54,326 nucleotides of DNA, from assembly GCF_001644195.2 (NCBI RefSeq), contig NZ_LWBL02000068.1:1-54326 (forward strand), written 5' to 3'. Under the pieces are notes generated by a model. That model searched no databases. It saw only the letters and a program-made list of their open reading frames with translations, and was not told the DNA's origin. The position numbers and the translations under genes are program-made. Shown here one piece after another: positions 53,667 through 54,326 of this stretch. The DNA comes from Bacillus marinisedimentorum. GTDB lineage: Bacteria; Bacillota; Bacilli; Bacillales; Bacillaceae_O. How positions within the stretch are numbered: the first letter of the stretch is position 1; every line of letters begins with the position of its first letter.

Positions 53667-53741
53667 TGGCTCCACAGGCAGGATTCGAACCTGCGACAGC
53701 TCGGTTAACAGCCGAGGGCTCTACCACTGAGCTACTGTGGA
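53667..53741 (-). tRNA. tRNA-Asn(GTT)
   Basis: Acceptor TCCACAG, anticodon loop TGTTAAC (GTT), T-loop TTCGAAT, CCA encoded. Two tandem repeat units carrying its 5' portion lie directly upstream. Confidence 0.95.
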
Positions 53742-53742
53742 A

Positions 53743-54018
53743 TGGTTATCTATCTTCCTTAACTGATTTTGCAGCGTGACCACTGCTTCTTCCTCTACTA
53801 GCTAATTCAAAGAAGTATATGCGTCGAAGCAACTCGAAGCAGATTCAAGATGTGTCGCTCGTCACTGAGCTACTGTGGAATGGTTATCTATCTTCCTTAA
53901 CTAATTTGCAGCGTGACTGCTGCTTCTTCCTCTGCAAGCTAAGTCAGGGAAGCATATGCGTCGAAGCAACTCGCAGCCGATTCATGGATGCGTTGCTCGT
54001 CACTGAGCTACTGTGGAA
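53743..54018 (-). repeat. Two tandem 138-bp units, each starting with the tRNA-Asn 5' portion
   Basis: The tRNA-Asn start (TTCCACAGTAGCTCAGTG) recurs with 5' ends at 54018 and 53880, and at 53742 in the real gene, 138 bp apart each time. After the D-stem (GCTC...GAGC) the copies leave tRNA sequence and share GCGAGTTGCTTCGACGCATA-like and GAGGAAGAAGCAG segments. Unit ends share TTAAGGAAGATAGATAACCA. Confidence 0.85.
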
Positions 54019-54038
54019 TACATGTAAAAAACAATTTT

Positions 54039-54156
<118 letters not shown>

Positions 54157-54326
54157 TTTATTACGGTTTGTGATCATCTTCGAATCTCTTCGTCAGCTCC
54201 CTCGTCGGCATCCTCACGTATGCAAATACGCTCCGGTGCCTCCTCAGTCGCTTCCTCGACCTTCTCGATGCTCCCAAACCTTACTGTATAAACAGAGTCT
54301 CCCTTTAAGCAGGGGGGGCTGTTTGG
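54157..54326 (-). other. 23S-5S spacer (23S lies beyond the right edge)
   Basis: No 23S 3'-end signature is visible, so the whole stretch is probably intergenic spacer of the rRNA operon. It has GAGGAAGCGACTGAGGAGGC- and GACGAGGGAGCTGACGAAGA-like purine-rich segments that resemble each other, and AGCGTATTTGCATACG in between can form a hairpin. Confidence 0.6.

Overview
The window looks like chromosomal DNA of a spore-forming member of the Bacillaceae, with moderate GC. Purine-rich Shine-Dalgarno sequences stand before most genes and TTG/GTG starts are common. The Bacillus-type gene order rocF, sigW-rsiW, cdaA-cdaR-glmM, glmS (with a glmS ribozyme) is present, as are a T-box, a yybP-ykoY riboswitch, a Spo0E-like phosphatase gene and long tRNA clusters. 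Identifications come from reading the translated sequence; no database search was run.

Layout. The left edge (1-120) carries two strong sigma-A promoters pointing off the window. Positions 250-3512 hold a beta-phosphoglucomutase, a DUF5392-like protein, a small FbpB-like protein behind a manganese-type riboswitch, and a dicarboxylate/amino acid symporter. Positions 3753-8141 hold a TorD-type chaperone plus a three-subunit molybdopterin oxidoreductase of the polysulfide/thiosulfate reductase type. Two tRNAs (Pro, Leu) follow. Next come a Met/Asp-rich exported protein, a second-type methionyl-tRNA synthetase with a Met T-box and a MITE-like repeat in its leader, a cupin, a hydrolase, a double dynamin (DynA), an M23 endopeptidase, an ASCH protein and a chromate transporter. 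Positions 20923-24346 are an arsenic operon (arsR, arsB, arsC, ArsP-like permease, thioredoxin-like protein), read leftward. Positions 24522-29407 are a Fur-controlled divergent siderophore-iron uptake locus. Positions 29880-37069 hold carbonic-anhydrase-like, Dps, YnfA-like, catalase, acetyltransferase and M3 peptidase genes with several small unknowns. An ECF sigma/anti-sigma pair follows, then an AT-richer block with two paralogous membrane proteins and a divergent TetR regulator.

The right third is the cell-envelope control block: glmS ribozyme-glmS, glmM, cdaR and cdaA (c-di-AMP synthesis tied to peptidoglycan precursor supply), sigW-rsiW and rocF, all leftward. The last 1.7 kb is the 3' end of an rRNA operon (5S rRNA, leftward) followed by ten tRNA genes and a terminator.

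Non-coding repeats are the most unusual content: (i) 138-bp tandem units that each begin with the 5' portion of tRNA-Asn, and a related unit carrying the 5' portion of tRNA-Ala; (ii) a stem-forming interspersed repeat in three copies, one of which contains seven 51-bp tandem units; (iii) about twelve TTTCACGCC-like motifs spaced near 21 bp; (iv) a 182-bp element with terminal inverted repeats between a T-box terminator and its gene. One tRNA-Val gene lacks a conserved T-loop base.
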